Part shown: positions 6,710 to 7,876 of the stretch, in pieces
Position numbering within the stretch: the stretch's first letter is position 1
How the letters are laid out: each line of letters begins with the position of its first letter
NCBI GenBank assembly: GCA_021812745.1
Contig: JAKAMS010000110.1
Span: forward strand, 1 to 7,876
Source: Bacteroidota bacterium
Lineage (GTDB): Bacteria > Bacteroidota > Ignavibacteria > Ignavibacteriales > Melioribacteraceae
DNA: 7,876 nucleotides
Direction: 5' to 3'
Position numbers and translations under genes: made by a program
The notes under the pieces: generated by a model
The model's input: the letters and a program-made list of their open reading frames with translations, nothing else
Told to the model about the DNA's origin: nothing
The model's database searches: none

Positions 6710-7591
6710 ATGATACAATCTCAAAACAAGTTTAATCATAACACAAAAATTGTCGGTGTAATTGGTCACCCAATAAAGCATTCGTATTCACCTCTTATGC
6801 ATAACATTGCTTTCGAAATCTCCGGATTGAACTTTATATACCTTCCGTTTGATGTTCCTTCAAATTCTTTGAAAGATGCAATGAAGGGAATGACCGCTCT
6901 GGGAATAAAAGGTTTTAATGTTACACTTCCGCTAAAAGAAAAAATTCTACCTCTGCTTAAAGATGTTTCCGAAGAGGCAAATATTATCGGGGCAGTAAAT
7001 ACAGTTGTTAACGATGACGGCATTCTACGCGGTTACAATACAGATGTTGCAGGAGTTATAGAGTCATTGAATCCTTTCAAAGACGAAATAGCCGGCGCAA
7101 AAATTTCTGTAATTGGCACCGGCGGCGCGGCGCGCAGTGTAATTTATGCTTTAATACGAACATTCAAGGTGGGACAAATTAATATTATTAACCGTACAGA
7201 ACAGACGGCAGAATCTCTGAAAGAATATTTTTCCGTTAAAATGATTCATAGTGATTTTAAGGCGCACGCACTCGTTCCGCCGGATTTAGTAGAAACGTTC
7301 CGCAATTCAAAACTTATCATAAATACTACGCCGATGGGAATGTTCCCGGAGGTTGATGATTCTGCCACAACAATCAAAGATTCGTTTATGAAAGGGCAGA
7401 TTGTTTTTGATGTCGTTTACAATCCTGTAAAAACAAAATTACTTAGACTTGCGGAATCACAAGGCGCAACAATTATTACGGGACTGAAAATGTTTGTAGA
7501 GCAAGGTGCTAAAGCGTTTGAATTATGGACCGGAGAACAGATGGAAAAAGAAAAAGTTTACAGAGCAATTGAATCTTACCTAATTAGCTAG
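6710..7591 (+). CDS. aroE: Shikimate dehydrogenase (NADP+)
   Basis: AroE reduces 3-dehydroshikimate to shikimate with NADPH, the fourth step of the shikimate pathway to chorismate and aromatic amino acids, in the cytoplasm. The 293 residues are full length (E. coli 272). Substrate-domain residues are present: HSYSP (24-28, shikimate-binding serines), NVTLPLKE (70-77, catalytic Lys76), AVNT (95-98) and GYNTD (108-112, catalytic Asp112). The NADP domain has GTGGAAR (136-142) and NRT (161-163, the 2'-phosphate contact typical of NADP enzymes). NTTPMGM (205-211), YNP (237-239) and MFVEQGAKAFELWTG (261-275) complete the family pattern. All key residues are intact, and the NRT motif argues for AroE over the NAD-using quinate-type paralogues. 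ATG 6710 follows the TPR stop by three bases with no Shine-Dalgarno, so translation is probably coupled. Confidence 0.95.
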   Translation: MIQSQNKFNHNTKIVGVIGHPIKHSYSPLMHNIAFEISGLNFIYLPFDVPSNSLKDAMKGMTALGIKGFNVTLPLKEKILPLLKDVSEEANIIGAVNTVVNDDGILRGYNTDVAGVIESLNPFKDEIAGAKISVIGTGGAARSVIYALIRTFKVGQINIINRTEQTAESLKEYFSVKMIHSDFKAHALVPPDLVETFRNSKLIINTTPMGMFPEVDDSATTIKDSFMKGQIVFDVVYNPVKTKLLRLAESQGATIITGLKMFVEQGAKAFELWTGEQMEKEKVYRAIESYLIS

Positions 7592-7612
7592 CAAAAATAA
7601 AAATTCTTACTG

Positions 7613-7640
7613 TTAATCAAATAAGCATAATGATGATTAA
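7613..7640. terminator. Weak inverted repeat between convergent aroE and aminotransferase genes
   Basis: TTAATCA (7613-7619) and TGATTAA (7634-7640) form a 7-bp stem around a 14-base loop. It lies 22 bases after the aroE stop and its right arm covers the stop of the minus-strand gene. The 45-base convergent gap holds no better hairpin. The stem is A/T-rich and has no clear T tract, so it is only a possible two-way terminator. Confidence 0.25.
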
Positions 7641-7876
7641 GATAGTTTAGAAAGCGCATCCTTAATTCTCTCTACGCCTTCTTTCAAATTTTCCATCGAA
7701 GTTGAATAAGATAATCTCAGATAACCTTCAGATCCAAAAGCACTGCCGGGAACTGTAGCAACTTTTGCTTCGTGTAGTAAGTACATTGCAAGATCGAACG
7801 AATTTTCAATCTTAAATAACGGCGTTGACTTATGAAAGTATTTAGATATGTTTGGAAAAAGATAGAAAGCACCTTC
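7637..7876 (-). CDS. Class I/II pyridoxal-phosphate aminotransferase (aspartate/prephenate type), C-terminal end
   Basis: The last 79 residues are encoded on the minus strand, running off the right edge of the window and ending in a TAA (complement of 7637-7639). Visible family signatures are EGAFYLFPNISKYF at the start, a helix ending LLHEAKVATVPGSAFG, and GYLRLSYSTS, whose Arg is the alpha-carboxylate-binding Arg of the aspartate aminotransferase fold (Arg386 in E. coli AspC). This pattern is typical of the I-beta subgroup of aspartate aminotransferases, some of which also transaminate prephenate to arogenate. The substrate-specificity residues and PLP-binding Lys lie outside the window, so the exact substrate is not settled. 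It converges on aroE, and the two may both serve aromatic amino acid synthesis, though they are not in one operon. Confidence 0.9.
   Translation of the reverse strand, partial: EGAFYLFPNISKYFHKSTPLFKIENSFDLAMYLLHEAKVATVPGSAFGSEGYLRLSYSTSMENLKEGVERIKDALSKLS

Overview
The window is an AT-rich bacterial chromosome segment with ordinary housekeeping genes at both ends and less familiar genes between them. The best guess is a member of the Bacteroidota/Chlorobi-Ignavibacteria group. Three things point there: most genes lack a clear Shine-Dalgarno sequence, one promoter candidate fits the Bacteroidota -33/-7 pattern (TTG, 20 bases, TAnnTTT), and the multi-sensor kinase and TPR proteins are of a style common there. 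This placement is inference, not proof.

Layout. Positions 1-138 are the 3' end of sucC (succinyl-CoA synthetase beta, TCA cycle), followed by a strong hairpin at 171-200. A 123-residue unrecognised protein follows (216-587). After a 181-base gap that holds a perfect 14-bp palindrome comes a 1001-residue membrane histidine kinase (769-3774) with an extracytoplasmic sensor region, PAS, GAF, PAS, HisKA and HATPase. No response regulator is encoded beside it. A 188-base AT-rich gap (3775-3962) shows nothing I can name. Next is a 402-residue galactokinase-family protein (3963-5171) that aligns along its whole length but has lost nearly every galactose-binding residue, the catalytic Asp and the Gly-rich third motif, so it looks like a pseudokinase.

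A promoter candidate and a good Shine-Dalgarno then precede a TPR protein (5282-6706) made of eleven gapless 34-residue repeats. Three bases after its stop begins aroE (shikimate dehydrogenase, 6710-7591), so the two form an operon. Converging on aroE from the minus strand is the 3' end of a class I aspartate/prephenate-type aminotransferase (7637-7876).

How the genes relate. AroE and, possibly, the aminotransferase serve aromatic amino acid synthesis, and SucC serves central carbon metabolism. The kinase and the degenerate galactokinase are co-oriented neighbours with a sizeable gap, so a functional link between them is only a possibility. I see no RNA gene, CRISPR array or insertion sequence. 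The most unusual item is the degenerate galactokinase-like protein.
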